64,000 bases of DNA from contig JAIUJO010000186.1 of the NCBI GenBank assembly GCA_023846275.1, forward strand, positions 623,221-687,220, given 5' to 3'. Below, one piece after another: positions 14,691 to 29,497 of the stretch. Position 1 is the stretch's first letter; each line of letters starts with the position of its first letter. The translations under genes were made by a program, and so were the position numbers. A model generated the notes under the pieces. It saw nothing but the letters and a program-made list of their open reading frames with translations. It made no database searches and was not told the origin of the DNA. The stretch comes from Vanilla planifolia (lineage: Eukaryota > Streptophyta > Magnoliopsida > Asparagales > Orchidaceae).

Positions 14691-15940
14691 AAGTGACTTG
14701 GCCTATTTGTTTTGATTTCCATCATAACTGATATAGAATTAGTGAAAATTTTAAAATTAAACATAAATAACTATAAATTATTATTTTAATATTAAGTAAA
14801 TATATATCAAATTAATAATGAGAAAAATTAAATTAATGTAATATAACCAAACCAAAGAAACATAAAGAGAATTAGAGAGTAGAATTAGAGTTTCATAATA
14901 ATATAACAAAATCAACCTAATAATTTGATGTGATCACATGAATTGCATTGGAAAGTTTCATTTTCAGATAATAGAGATTAAGTGCAACATCGTCGATTAT
15001 GAGATAAGTTACAAATCAAAATATATTGTAAAAAATGTAAAAACCTAGGAAAATAAAAGGTTTAAAAATGTAAAATATAATATTAATTTGGATATGCTGC
15101 ATCAAGTTGAGTCCAACTACATTCATTTAATCTTAACTAAACCTAATTTAGAATTTCTATAAATTTATATTTGAATGTTAATTAAAATGATTATAAAGCT
15201 AAAATGATATAAATGAAAGAAATGTAATCAAAACAAATAAAACTAATGTAAATATTATAATAGAGGATAATTAGTGTTTTTTTTGGAACTTCGCCAAATG
15301 AAAGCTAAACAGTTGGAGTAATGACATTAATCATACTCAATTTTTTAATTCTAAGATCTAAGAAGATATAAGAACAAAAAAATAAATTACAATAAGTCGC
15401 CACTTTTAAATATTCATCAAATAAGCTATAGATCAAAAAATCTCTTGAAGACTAAAAAATAAAATAAATAAAATATTTAAAAAATAATATAACTACTACT
15501 ATTTAGTTTTCTAGAGTCATTGAAATGGGTGCAACGATATTTCTTTTGTCTCGATTGGATGATATATCGAATTAATGTGCATTAAAGAAGTACATAAGAA
15601 TAAATAATAAAATATTTTCTATTTTAATATTAAATGAAGTTATATTAAAGACGAATCGATGTATCTCGACGTATTATAGAGAAATCAAATCAAAGCATTG
15701 GAAATGTCACAAGGATATAGAAGTTTATTTTCATTCTAATATAACCAAATAAATTAAAAACATTTAAAGAAATAATAGTAATTAAATAAGAAATTTGCAC
15801 TATAAGATAATAATGACATTGAGTGTAATAATTTTAAATGCTAAACATCTATGAATCATAATGCCTAAAAAAGCATGCCAAAAGTTTGGAATTTCTTTTT
15901 TTAAATATAGAAATGAGTATTTAATTGGATAGACCTCTTG

Positions 15941-16130
15941 GACATTAATCATATGAGTATTATATTATCTTCGTTAATGTTCATTAGGAATTATGACAAG
16001 TTCAATAAAATATAGCATACAAAAAAAAAACTATTTTAAAATTAACTACATATTAAAGTTAGAATGTGTTAAAGTGAAGCAATATAATATAATCAAATGA
16101 AAACAAGTTAATAGAGGTCGAACTACATTC
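15941..16130 (+). repeat. Deletion-shortened satellite unit (~180 bp)
   Basis: From the dyad block near 15,931 the unit runs through the linker and GTGAAGCAATATAATATAAT to about consensus position 190. It then goes directly into the next dyad block (AGTCTCGATCAAACTAC near 16,135). All blocks from GGTCACATGAG to the A/T-rich tail are missing. Confidence 0.6.
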
Positions 16131-18035
16131 TCATAGTCTCGATCAAACTACATTTTTAATTATCGTGAAATACAAAATTCAATAAATATAAATAATAATA
16201 AATTAATAATATTAATATAAGGTAAAATAAATTCAAGAAAAAATTATATAAATTGAAGAAATGTAACATAACTAATTTAAGGGAAAAAATAGGCCAAAAT
16301 AAGAAAAAATGAAATAAAAAGTTGGATTCTAAAATAAAAAAGAGATTGAGACTAACAATCATAAATGTGAAGTCATGTATGAATAGAAATGTTTAGCAAA
16401 GCATCACAAAACTAATTAAAATAAAATATTGAATAATAACATATGTACATTTAATTTGATAGAGTGAATCGAGAAATTTCTAACATTTGTTTCGTCTTAA
16501 TAGAGCAAGGTTTAGAATTGTTGGTAATTGAAAAAATGAATATAAATAAATAAAGATAAATTGTCAATTAAATGTTAACAAAATAAATATTAAATCTAAA
16601 ATGATATAAATTGAATCAACATAATTTAATAAAATCGAAGCAATGTAAAGGTCCCACTACTGGACATTTAGAGTGACAGTAATATAACAAACATAAAGAG
16701 AAATATTTGAAAAGATTGGATAAATTATACAAGAAAGTTGCATTATAAATTTCTAACAGAATGCTGCATAATATCCTCGAGTATCATTTCATGCATGAAT
16801 GTAAAAGTCTAGTAAGTCAAAAAAAAATCCCAAAAAAATAACATTAAAAAATGTTGAAATGAATACAAATTAGATAGATCTCATAGAGGCAAGGGCAAAT
16901 ACATTGGCTTCATCTCAATGGGAGCTAGATTGGAATTAATATAAATTAATAAAGTAATTATTAATAAATAATAATAATTTTATTTTTGAATATTGAGTAA
17001 TTATATATTAAGCCTAAAACAAGACAAATTGAAACTGTATATTTAACCAAAAGAAAGAAACGTAAATGTGATATAGGAAAAAGTATGAGTTTAAAGTAAT
17101 ATAATCAAATTGAAGTAAACAATTTAAATAAATGAGATAAATTGTATAACAAAGTAACATTTCATGAAAATACAAAGTTAATGTATATTATCCTTGAATG
17201 TGAAATCAATAAAGAACCAAAATGCCGAAACAAATATTCCAAAACAAAAGAAAATGAAATATTCAAAACTTCAGAAACAAATATTTAGTTTAATGGAGCT
17301 CATTCAGAAGAGTCAAATTAATTTTGTTAGATCTTGACCAAATGTCATTCAAAATTATTACAATTTGAAAATTAAAAAAGAAAAAATTAAAATAAATTCT
17401 TATTTTAATATTAAAGCATCGATAAGTTAAATTTAAGCAATGTAATATAAAAAAATAAAGGTTACGAAAAGGTAACGCATGTAGAGAGTTAGAGTAAAGT
17501 AACAATACAACAAAATGAAGATAAAAACCTTGAAGAAATAATGTGAATTCTACTAAAGAGTTATATAACAAGATACTAAGGTCTGTGAATAATAATATCT
17601 TACAATGAATGCCAAAACCTTAGAAAACATAATATTTAAATATATGAAAACAATTATTTATTTAGATTAGGCATATTGAGACTGCTCTAATAACATCCTT
17701 TTTCTCTAGATTGCATCTCATTTAAGATTATTATAAATTATCAATGAATTTAAATATAAATAATATTATATTATTATTTCACTACAAAGTAAATATATGT
17801 TAAATGACGAAATGAGACAAAGAAAATTAATGTAATAAAAGAAAATAAATTTCCAAAACTTTAACAAACGTGATCAATTGTATTAAAAAGATGCATTCCA
17901 AGATACAGACGACATTGAGCTTAAAACCCTTAATCATCAAATTAGTTATGAATCAAAGTATGTTGTAAATTGTGTTATAATCTTTGAAAATAAAGTTTTG
18001 AAGAATGAAAAAATAAATATTAAACTGGATAGCTC

Positions 18036-18072
18036 ATCGAGACGAGTCAAACGATGTTTATTTAGTCTCGAT
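18036..18072. repeat. Best-preserved dyad of the satellite unit
   Basis: The arms ATCGAGAC (18,036-18,043) and GTCTCGAT (18,065-18,072) are perfect reverse complements separated by 21 bases. They sit at the start of a unit (GCTCATCGAGACGAGTC ... TTTAGTCTCGATC). The same layout recurs in weaker form in many units, with arms like CGAGATGA and TCATCTCG. It could form a small hairpin or be a two-sided binding site for a dimeric protein. Either role is inference. Confidence 0.7.
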
Positions 18073-21000
18073 CAAACCTTATTATTTTATAGTGAATGAA
18101 AGATTTAAATAAGAATAAATGACAATAAATTATTCTTTTAAAATTGGAAAATGTTTTAAAAATTTGAAATTAGTTAAATTGAAATAATGTTATATAACTA
18201 AATAATATTGATGTGAAGGTAACATAATAAGAGATTTAGACATGTAGAGTAACATCTCTATAAAAACTTAAAAAATTTAAAGAAATTTTATAATTTGTAT
18301 GTTAAAGTTACATTCCAAGACACTAAGAAGATCGTGATTGACATAAAGTTAAATAAATTTTATATTTGTATATTTAACAAAGCATAGTTCACCTTCAGTG
18401 GACCTTATTTTTGAATTACAACGAATTCCAAAAGTCGATAACCAAAAAAGATAATAATTTTTTTTTTGCCTAAGCATAAATAAAAAAAATTTAATAATTT
18501 AATATTATGAAAATCTGTATAATCGAAAAAATGAGGCAAATTAAAGCAATGTAATATAACAAAATCAAAGAAATTCACTAGTCACAAAGGAAGATAGTAG
18601 CTGATAAATAGTGATTTAACAAAATCAAATGGAAGATTATGAAAAAAATGGGATAAATTGAATTGGAACATTACATTACAATATTCTAAGGAGATTTAGT
18701 GTAACAACTTTAATCATTAAATCAGGCATAAATTAAACTTCCTAGGAAAATTTTTCAAGTGTTTGATAATAACATATTGAAATATTTAAAATAGAATATT
18801 TAATAAGATAGAGCCCATCGAGATGTACGTAGCAATGTTTTTTTTGCTTTTGTAAAAAATTATTTTTAATAATTATTAATTATTAAAAAAATAGAATAAA
18901 GAATTATAAAGTTTATCTTAATATTAATTAAATGGTTTTTAAGCTAAGATGAGATAAATTGAAATAATTATTTAACAAAATAAAAGCAATGTAAAGGTTA
19001 AATAAATTAGAATTAGAGTTTCATAGTTAAACAATCAAATCAAAGCAAGAAATTAAAAAAAATGATATAAATTGTGTTGGAAAATAGCATTCCAAGATAC
19101 TAAATTGATTAAACGTGACATTGTAGATCATCAAATTTGGTATGAATTAAAATACCTTGAAAAGTATGCCAAAACCTAAAAAAATTTATTTTTTTTAGAA
19201 AAGGAATATTTAATAGTATACTCATAAAGGTGAATCAAATAACACCCTTTTGATCTTCATAAAAAATAGTTTGGAATAACTACGAGTTATAAATCTAAAT
19301 AAGCATGAACACAAATTATTTATTTTTTTAGCATAAAGAAAATATATACAAAATTTGAAATAAGGCAAATCAAGGCAATATAATATAACAAACTTATCGT
19401 GGTATAATGGTTACATGATAGGGAATTTAGACCTATATAATAATAAGGTCAAATTGAAATGAAAAATTTGAATAAATGGTAGGCATTTTTTTTTAACCAT
19501 TGCATTCCAAAAACTAAAGTGATAAGGGCTCAGTAAGTATGAATCAAAATATCTCATAAAGCAGACAAAACCATAGAAAAGAAAATATTTTAAAAAATAA
19601 AAATGAATATTTAATTAGATAGAGCTAGTTGAGATAAGACAAATGATGTATGTTTCATGTCCATCGAACCTTATTTTTTATTCTATGAACTAAAAAAACA
19701 AATAGGCATAAACAATAATAACTTGAAGTGAAAAGTTGTAATCCATGAAACTAAGGATATCAAGTGTAACACTATAAAAAATCAATCCTTATATGAGTCA
19801 AAATGTCTCATAAAATATGCAAAATTTCAACAAAAAATAATAAAAAAAATAGAAAAATGAATATTTAATTTGATAGAGCACTTGAAGATGAGTCCAAGAT
19901 CTTTGTTTTGTTTACATTCAATCACGTTTGAAATTACTAAGAATTAATAAGTTAATTAAACCTAAATAATAATAAATAATTAATTTAATATTAAGTTAAT
20001 ATATACTATTTTTTAAATTAAAAAAATTGAAGAAATTTAACATTATACAATTCAAGTGATACCATGGTTGCACGAGAGAAGAACTACAGTTAATAGTAAT
20101 ATAAAAAATTGAATAAAAAAATTAAAAATAATGAGATAAATTATACAAGAAAATTTTATTCTTTTTAATTGAAGTACTTAAAAATATAAAAAGGAATTTT
20201 AATGGCAAGGCTTGTCAAGGTGAGACAAATAACATATGTTTCATCCTAACGAACATTGCTAAGAAGTACTATGAATTTTAAAACTAACAAAAAAAAAAAC
20301 AATAAATATTATTTTAATATTAAGTTGAAATATATTGAAGTTGAACCATATTCATAATAATGTAATACAACAAAAATGAGAATTATTGTTTCATTTTTAT
20401 ATAGCCAAATCAAATAAAAACAACACTAAATGATAGTAAGGAGATTGAGTTAATACCTCAATTGTAAATTCTAGTACTATCAAAAAAATCTCTTAAAGAA
20501 TCCCAAAATACATAAAAATTAAATAGTTTAAAACATAAAAATGAATATTTAAATTGATAGAGCTCATCAAGAAAGTTTAATCATGTTTGTCTCATCTCAA
20601 TCAAAAATTGTGCACGATTATTATGCAATAGAAAAGAAATTAAAAATAAATAATCATAAATCATTAATTAAATATTAAATAAATAAACAATAAAACCATG
20701 ATTAGAAAAATTGAAAAAATATAATACAACCAAAACAAAACAACATGAATGTCATAAGAGATGAGAATTATAGTTTTGCTGTAATATAACGAAATTAATA
20801 CAAAAAATTTTAAAAAAAAGAAAACTTGCATTGAAAAGATGCATTCCCAGATTATATAGATATCGAGGATATTATACTCGATCATCAAACAAACATGAAA
20901 TGAAATGTCCCTTAAGTCTTATTAATATAAAAAACAATAAAGTATTTAAAATAAATAAAAATGAATATTCAATTTAATGGAGCATTTTTGGATAAGTCCA

Positions 21001-24000
21001 ATGATATTTGTCTTATCACCATTAGAACTCATTTCGAATTAGTATAAATTTTCAAAGTAATTAATCATAAATAATTAATAATTATTATTTTAATTTGAGT
21101 GTATACCTATCAAAACTAAAATTTGATAGATTTAAGAAATGTTATAAAACAAAATCAAAGAAATGTCAAAGTTACATGAGAGAAGATTTAGAGTTATGTA
21201 GTAATTAGAAAAAGTAAAAGCAAAAAGGTTTGAAGAATGAACTAAGTGGTATGACAAAAAGACATTCTAAGATATTAAGGAGATTGAGTATAACATTCTT
21301 AATGATAAAATCAAGTATAAATTTAAATGTTTCACATGGTAGCTAAAACTCTACAAAACAAAATAATTAAAGATATTAAAATAAATATTTAAATGGGAAA
21401 AAATGTCAAGGTGAGACCTATGATGTACGTTTCTCTTCCAAGAAATTTTTTTTGAAATATTATTAATTAATAAATTTTAAAAAATAAATAATAATAAAGT
21501 ATTATTTTTTCATGAAGTGGATATATATTAAAACTAAAATACAATAATTGATGTAATGTAATATGATAAAAGCAAAATGAAGAAAATGAAACTAATTTTA
21601 TGAGAAAACTACATTCAAAGATACAAAGGGGATCACAAGTGATATCATCAATCTTGAAATAAATACAAATCAAAATGTCCCCTAACGTGTGATAACTTCA
21701 GATAAAATACAATATTAAAAAATTTTTAAAATGTCTTTTTTTATTAGATAGTGCTTCTTAGATGCTGTCAAATAATTTTCATTTTGTGTCCAATAGACAA
21801 AAATAGGAATTATATGAACCCCTGAACAAAATAAGCACAAATAATTTTAATTTTTTTTTTATTTTAAGAAAACATTTATCAAATTTGAATTGGGAAAAAT
21901 TGAAGTAATATAATATAACAAAATAAAGGTATTACAAATATAACATGAGAAGTGATTTAGTGCAACTTTCTAAAATGTCAAATTTAAAGAAAAGTACAAA
22001 AAGTGAGATAAATTGCCCAAAAAAGTTCTCAAAAAATTAAAACATCAAAAAACATTGGAAAAATAAATATTTAAAAAAATCAAAATAAAGTTTTACATAG
22101 AAAGAGCTCTTCAAAAAGAGTCCTACAAAAGGTTTTTCATTTGCATGACATTTTATTTGTAATTAAAAAGTAAAATAGAAGAAATTAAAAATAAATAATT
22201 AATAAACTAATATTTTATTATTTAGTAAATATATCTTAAAGGAAAAATTCAATAAATTGAAGATATACAATATAATAAGATGACAGTCCTGTAAATGTTA
22301 TCTGAGAGAAAAACTTTTTAAAAAATGTGATAAATTTTATTAAAAAGTTGTATTCCAAGAATTATGAAGATCGAGTACAACATCCATGATCAACAAATCT
22401 TGTACAAAATAAATATCTCCTAAAAAGTGAAAACAGTATACCAAATAACGTAATTAAACTTGCAAAAATTATTATAAAAGTTTATAGAGCTCATTATGTC
22501 TTCTCCAACAACATTTGTTTTAGACCCGTCAAACCTCGTTTGCAAATAATAAAAATCACAAAATTAAATAAACATAAATAATTATAATTGTTTTAAAGAA
22601 ATTTAATATAACTAAATGAAAGTGATGTAAATGTCACATGAGATGAGAATTATAATTTAGTGGTAATATTAGAATGTCATTGTGAAAGATTTGTATAAAT
22701 CATTTAAATTATATGGTAAAGCTACACCCAATGATTATAAAAAGATGTACTACAAGGTTCTCAATCTTCAAATCAAGAATGAAGCAAAATTTCTAAAAAA
22801 TAGTACAAGACACTACAATGGAAAAATAATTAGAATTCTAAAAATAAATATTTTTTTTTAAAAAGCTCCTTAAGATGAGTCTAATGTTGTTTGTCTCCAA
22901 TGCATCTCATTTGGAATTAGTATGAATTTCAAAAGAAATTAACCATAAATAACAACAAATTAATTTTTAAATATGAAGTAAAAATATATTAAAGCAAAAT
23001 TAAGAAAAATTAAAACAAAAAAGTATAACAAAATTAAAGCAATGAAAAGTTCACATGGAACAATTGTTTTGTAGTAATTTAACAAAGTTGAAGTTAAAAG
23101 TTAAAACAAATAAGAATACTTTCATAACAAAGTTATGTTTCAAGATATGAAGGAAATGGAATGTTTTACCATTGATCATAAAAGTTGTTATAAAAAAACT
23201 TTTATAAAACATGTCGAAACCATTAAAAATAAATCAATTACAAAAATAAAAATAAATATTTAATTTTGTATAGCCCATCCAAAAGAGGCCAACAATGTTT
23301 GTTCATCTCTAATAGACCTCATTTGGAAATATTATTGATTACAAAAACGAAGAAACATTTAATTATAAATTATTATCTTAATATCACCTAGATATATATG
23401 TTTGTCAAATGAGGACAAGTTCAAGAAATATAATATAACAAAACAATAGAAATGTAAAGGTTGAATTACAAAAGAACTTTTTTTTTTTTGTGATATAACC
23501 AAATCAAAGAGAAATATTTGTAGAAATTAAGTAAATTGTGTAGTATTGATGCACTTAATGATATTAAGGAGATGAAGTATAACATCCTTGCCTGCTAAAT
23601 CATGAATTGGAATGACACATGAAATATGCGAAAATCCCTTAAAACAAAATATTTAAAATTATAAAAAGTAATATTTTTTTTATAGGACTTATCAAGATAA
23701 ATGCAATTATGATTGTTATGTCTCCATCGAAATATTCTAGGAATTGTTATGAATAATATAATTAAATAAACATAAATAACAATAAATTTTTATTTGAATA
23801 TTATGATGACATATATTAAAGGTAAATAAAATAATAAAAGTAATGTAAAATATTGAAATTAAAGCTATACAAATGCCAGATGAAAGAAACTTTAAAGGTG
23901 TCTAGTTGTACGTTAAAATCAAAGAGAAAAATTTGTGGAAACAAGACAAATTGTATTAAAAAATTGAATTCAATGAAACTAAGGAAGTTGAGTTTGCCAT

Positions 24001-25189
24001 GCTTGATAATCAAACTCATGCATGAATGAAAATTTATAATCCAAAAATGCTAAAAAAATAAAATAGTTAATTTTATAAAAATTAATGTATAGTTAAATAG
24101 TGCTTGTGAGGGTGAGTCTGATAAATTTTGTGTCATCTTTAGTAAAGCCCATTCCGAATTTCTAGGAAATACAAGAATAAATAAGTATAAACAATAGTAA
24201 TAATAAAATTAAATAAAAAAAATATTATTCTTGAAATGAGATGAATTAAAGAAATATAATAGAACCAAATCAATTCAAAAACTTTGAAGAAATTAGTTAA
24301 AGTTTTTGGGATAGTTGCTTTCCTAAATATAAAGGAGATCAAGTGCTAACATAATATGTCATTGAATGAGGTATAAATCAAAATGTCTCATAAAGTCTAC
24401 CACAATAATAAAAAATAAATATTAGAAAATATTAAAATTAAATGTTTACCCTTATACAGCTACTTAACATGAGTCATGCTTCATTTGTTTTGTCTTGATT
24501 AGTCCTATTTTTGAATTCCTATGATTTATCAAAGTACATAATCATAACTAATAAAAAATTACTATTTCAATGTTAGGTAAATATATTCTAATTCTAAAAT
24601 GAGGTAAATTAAAACAATTTCATATAATAAAATAATAGACATATAAATGTGATGTTGAAGAAAAGTTATAGTTACTTAATAATTTAACCAAATAAAAGTA
24701 AAAGGTTTGAACAAATAAGATAATTTTCATCAAAAAGTTCCATTCCAAGTTTCTTAAGAGATTATGCATAACATCTCATAAATTTAAGTTTGATTTAAAA
24801 TCTGTCAATCCAAACTCTCTTGAAATTACTATGAATGACAAATGTAAATAAGGATAAACAATAATGAATTATTGTTTTTAAGTTTAGCAACTATATAAAG
24901 TTGAAAAGAGATTAGCTCAAGTGATATAATCCAACGAAGTCAAAGCAATCTAAAGCTCATAAGACAAAAGAACTAGGGTTTTATAATACAATAACAAAAT
25001 CAAATTGAAAACATTTATAAAAAGTAATAAATTACATGAGCAACTACATTCAAAGACGTTGAGGAGATTGACTATAACATCTTTGATAAAAAAAATTTAG
25101 TTACTAATCAAAACATCTAATAAAGAATTAAAAATTGCAAGAAAGCAAAATATTTGAAAATATGAAAGGTGTATTTAAAAAAAAGAACT

Positions 25190-25430
25190 CCTCTAGATAT
25201 GTCACAAAATATGAGAATTAGATTCTAAATGTGACATAACAAAATAAAAAAAATTGGAAAAATGAAAAATCATTCATTAAAAAACGAAAATTCAAGATAC
25301 TAAAAACATTCAGTGTAACATCCATGATAGTGAAAATATATATGAATCAAAATTTCTTATAGTTCTTATTAAATCGGCTAAAATAAAATAATTTTAACAA
25401 TATAAAAAATAAATATTTAATTATAATGTG
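25190..25430 (+). repeat. Deletion-shortened satellite unit (~240 bp)
   Basis: A degenerate dyad start (AACTCCTCTAGATATGTC) at about 25,187 is joined almost directly to the GTCACATGAG-region equivalent (ACAAAATATGAGAATTAG). The rest of a unit follows (AAAATTCAAGATACTAAAAAC, GTGTAACATCCATGATAG) up to the next dyad block near 25,430. The linker and the first AATATAACCAAATC copy are missing. Confidence 0.5.
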
Positions 25431-27054
25431 TTGATCTAGTTGAGTCCAATGTTTTTTTTAAACTCAGTCGAATCTTGTTTTAAATTACAATAAGTTACAA
25501 AAAAAAATATTTATAAAAATAATAAATTAATCATATTAATATTTAAAAATTATGTATTAAATTTAAATGAGATAAATTGAATCAAAGTAATGTAACTAAA
25601 TTTATGTGATGTAAATGTCACACTATAGGATATTTAAATTTACAAAGTAATACAATTATATCAAAAAAAAGTTTCAAGAAATGAGATTAATTATAAGGAA
25701 AAATTGAGTTCCAAGATTTGAAGAAAATCAAGTGTAACATCAATGATTAAAAAATCATTTACAAGTCTAAATGTTTAATAAACTTGTCAAAACCTATGAT
25801 ATAAAGTAATTAAAAATAATGAAAATGAATATTTAACCCAATAATGAATATCAAGGCAAGACCATTCATGTGCGTTTCAACAAAATGGAACCTTGTTTAG
25901 AAATACAACAAATTATTAAATTAATAAGCATACATTATAAAAAAAACATATTTTTGAAGTAAGTAGATGTATTTTGTTGCTGAAATAAGAAAATTGAAGC
26001 AAAGTAATATAATTAAATTAAAGTAATGTATAAAAGTCACATAGAAGGAGAATTAGAGTCTTATTAGAAATTAAAACATGCAAAAACATTAGAAACGTAA
26101 TTTTTTAATATATAAAAAAATATTTACTTTGATTAACAACTTTCAATAGAGTCTATTGACATTTGTTTTATGTGCATTAGATATTTTTTTGAATTTATGA
26201 GAAAAACCTAAAACATTAGTCATAGATAATAACAAAGTATTATTTTAAAATTAAGTAAAAATACCTTAAGAAAGTTGAGGCAAGTTAAAAAAATGTAATA
26301 TAGAAAACTTAAATCAATGTAAATGTCACACAGGAGGAGAATCAAAATTTCGTTGCAATACAACTATTTCAAAGAAAATAAATTTTAAAGAAAGAGATAA
26401 ATTATATAAGAAAGCTGCATTCTGAGATAATAAGGAGACTGTGTGTAATATACATGATGATCAAATAAGGTACAAAAGAAATGTCTCATAAAAAGTCAAA
26501 AAAAGCTTACCAAAAAAAATAAATAAGGATATAAAAATGAACATTTATTTGGATAGAGAATATTTAGGCAGCTAACACCACATTTGTTCTTTGTCCATTA
26601 GACAACATTATAAAATACTATGAATTATAAAATTAGTCAAACACAAGAAATTATAAAATAAGAAAACTTGAAGCATATTTATATAACTTAATGAAATGGA
26701 TTTAAGCAACAGATGAGAAGAGAAATACATTTTGGTAGAAGTATAACAAAATAATACTAGAAGAGCTACAAAAATGATATAAATTATATGGTGAAGTTGC
26801 ATCTAAACAAAATAAGGATTTTGAGTGAAAAATACTAAGAAGCTAAATCTAGAATTGACTCATAAAAGGTGGAAAATGATTAAAAAATGCTAAAGATAAA
26901 ACTTCCCATAAAATATACCAAAAGAATACAAAATAAAATATCTGAAAAATATTAAGATTAAGTTTTAAAATTTTATAGCTCATTGATGTAGCCGAACAAT
27001 GGTTATATATATATATGAACTACACAAAAGATAAATAAATAATAAATGAAATTT

Positions 27055-27061
<7 letters not shown>

Positions 27062-27126
<65 letters not shown>
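27062..27126. repeat. (TA)n microsatellite, 65 bp
   Basis: An uninterrupted TA run of 65 bases sits in the TA-rich core of the unit's linker, between TTTTTAATATTA and GAATGATGAATTTTGATAAA. A shorter TA run (27,004-27,016) lies 45 bp upstream, within the dyad block of the same unit. Loci like this are normally length-polymorphic. The flanks show it grew from the short TATATAT already present at this place in the unit. Confidence 0.95.
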
Positions 27127-27129
<3 letters not shown>

Positions 27130-29470
27130 TGATGAATTTTGATAAATTGAAGTAATGTAATATGACATAATGCTAGTAATGTAAAACTTATACTACAAAG
27201 GATTTTTAATTTCATTGTACAATAATGAAATCAGACGTAAAGCTTTAAGAAAATTAGACAAATTGTATGATAAAGATACACACAATGATATTAAAGAAAT
27301 GGATGGTATCATATCTAATTGCTAACTCAATGAATTGAAATACCTCATAGAACATGCAAAAACACTTCAAAACAAACATTTAAAATTATAAAAATGAATC
27401 TTTAATTTGATAGAGCTCAGTGGCATGAATGTAATGACCACTTTTTTATCTCCTTGGGACCATATTTTCAATTATTATAATTACCAAATTAAATAAACAT
27501 AATTATTTATAAAAAAATTTTAAATTAAATAAATATATATTAAAGTTTAAATGAGATAAATTGAAAAAATGTAATATAAACAAATTATACCAATGCAAAT
27601 GTCACACAAGAGGAGATTTTGAATTATATTATAATATAAGTAGACAAAAAGTGAAATATTCAAAGAAATGAGATAAATTTTAAAAAACAATGAATTCGGA
27701 GATACTAAGGAAGCCATGTGTATCATCCTTGATCATCAAAATAAGGTAAGAATCAAAATAACTCACAAAGAATGCCAAAACACTAAAAAAGAAATATTTA
27801 AATTTATACAAATGAAAATTTATTACATACCTAAGTAAGTGTAAATAATAAACATAATATTAATTAATATTTTTTCAATAAAAAATAACAAAAGTTAAAG
27901 CAATATAAGACAACCAAACAAAATAAAAGAACTAAGAAAATGAGATATTATTATGGAAAGTTACATTCCAGGATAGAAAGGATGTCAAGTTCTAGTAGCC
28001 GATTTCAATAAAAGATGTATGAATTGAAATGCCTCATAAAGCTTACAAAAATAATTAAATTTAAAACATTAAATGTATTAAAAATAAAACATTTAATTCA
28101 ATATAGCTAGTTAGCACAAGTCTAATTGAATTTGTTCAGTCTTAATCGAACTAAGTTTGGAATTACTATAAATTACCAATAAAGATAGTCATAATAAGTT
28201 AATAAATTATCATCTTTAATTTTAAGTGAATATGTGTTAGATTAGAAATAATTTAAATTGAAACATTGTGATATAATTAAGTAAAATATATATAAAGGTC
28301 ACAAAGAAGGAGAATTAGTGTTACATATCAATTAAATAAAATAAAAAAAAGAATTTTAATGAATATGATAATTTATATGAGAAATTTACATTCCAAGAAT
28401 ATAGAAAGATCAAGCATAACATCCAATATCATGAATTGAAGTGTGATTTAAAATTTCTCAAATAGGCCTTATTTGAAATTACTGTGAATTACTAAACTAA
28501 ATAACAAAAATAATAAGAAAATATTGTTTTTATATTTGTTGAAGTTATAATGAATCTGAAAAAAAGGATTATTTTAAGCAATGTAATAAAACAAAATCTA
28601 AGATATCTAATGGGCACGCTATAGAAGAATTAGTGTTTTGTTGTAATATAATTAACTTAAAAGAAAAAACTTTTAGGAAATGTAATAAAACAATACTCAA
28701 AGGCAGCACTCTAACTTGTTAAAGGGAGCAAGCATAAAATGCTTGATCACTAAATCAGGTGTGAATGAAAATATCATGTAAAGCAAGACAAATCTCTAAA
28801 AAATATGATTTTTAAAAATTTTAAATAAGTATTTAATTTAAAGGAACTTATTACGTCATGTCCAAACATTATTTTAAATTCCCAAGAATTAAAAAAAGTG
28901 CATAAAATAATAGTTTATTACTTCATGTTTAATAAATTTTTAAAAAACTAAAAAGAGATAAACTAAGATAATAAAATATAACAAAAAAAGTGATTTAAAG
29001 GTCACATAATGTAGGAATTAGAGTTGCATATTAAAAAAATGAAATAAAAAATATTAATTTAGAAAATGTAAAACAATTAAGCAAAAGATGTGATATTAAG
29101 GAGTCTAATGTAATAGAACCAAATTATCAAGTCATGTCAAATGATATTTGTTTTTGCTTCAGTAGTGCTTGTTTGGACTTAATGTGAATTACCATAATAA
29201 TTAAAATTAAATAATAATAAATTATTACTTTAATCTAAAGTTAGTATATATTTAAATAAAATAAGTTAAATTGAATCAATGTAATATAACCAAATTAATG
29301 TAAAACTTTTGTTGAAATGAGATAAATTTTACATGTAAGTTGAATGCCAAGAAAGAAAAAGATATTGGATGCAACATCGTCTATCAATAATTCATGTACA
29401 ATTAAAAATATGATGGGTTTAAAGAATTTTTAGGCATAAATATTAAAAAAAATATTATTTTAGTATTATG

Positions 29471-29497
29471 TATATAGATATATATATATATATATAT
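29471..29497. repeat. Short TA microsatellite (27 bp, one interruption)
   Basis: A TA run broken once by a G, between TTTTAGTATTATG and GAACAAAAATGAAATATATT. It occupies the same place in the unit as the larger run at 27,062-27,126, the TA core of the linker. Confidence 0.85.

Noticed and set aside
17290-17571. 93-codon minus-strand open frame
   Set aside because: It overlaps ordinary satellite blocks and has no recognisable motif, and neighbouring units do not keep the frame.
23478-23489. Run of 12 T as a possible terminator or poly-A tail of an insertion
   Set aside because: It is a single homopolymer inside a satellite unit with no hairpin before it and no inserted element next to it.
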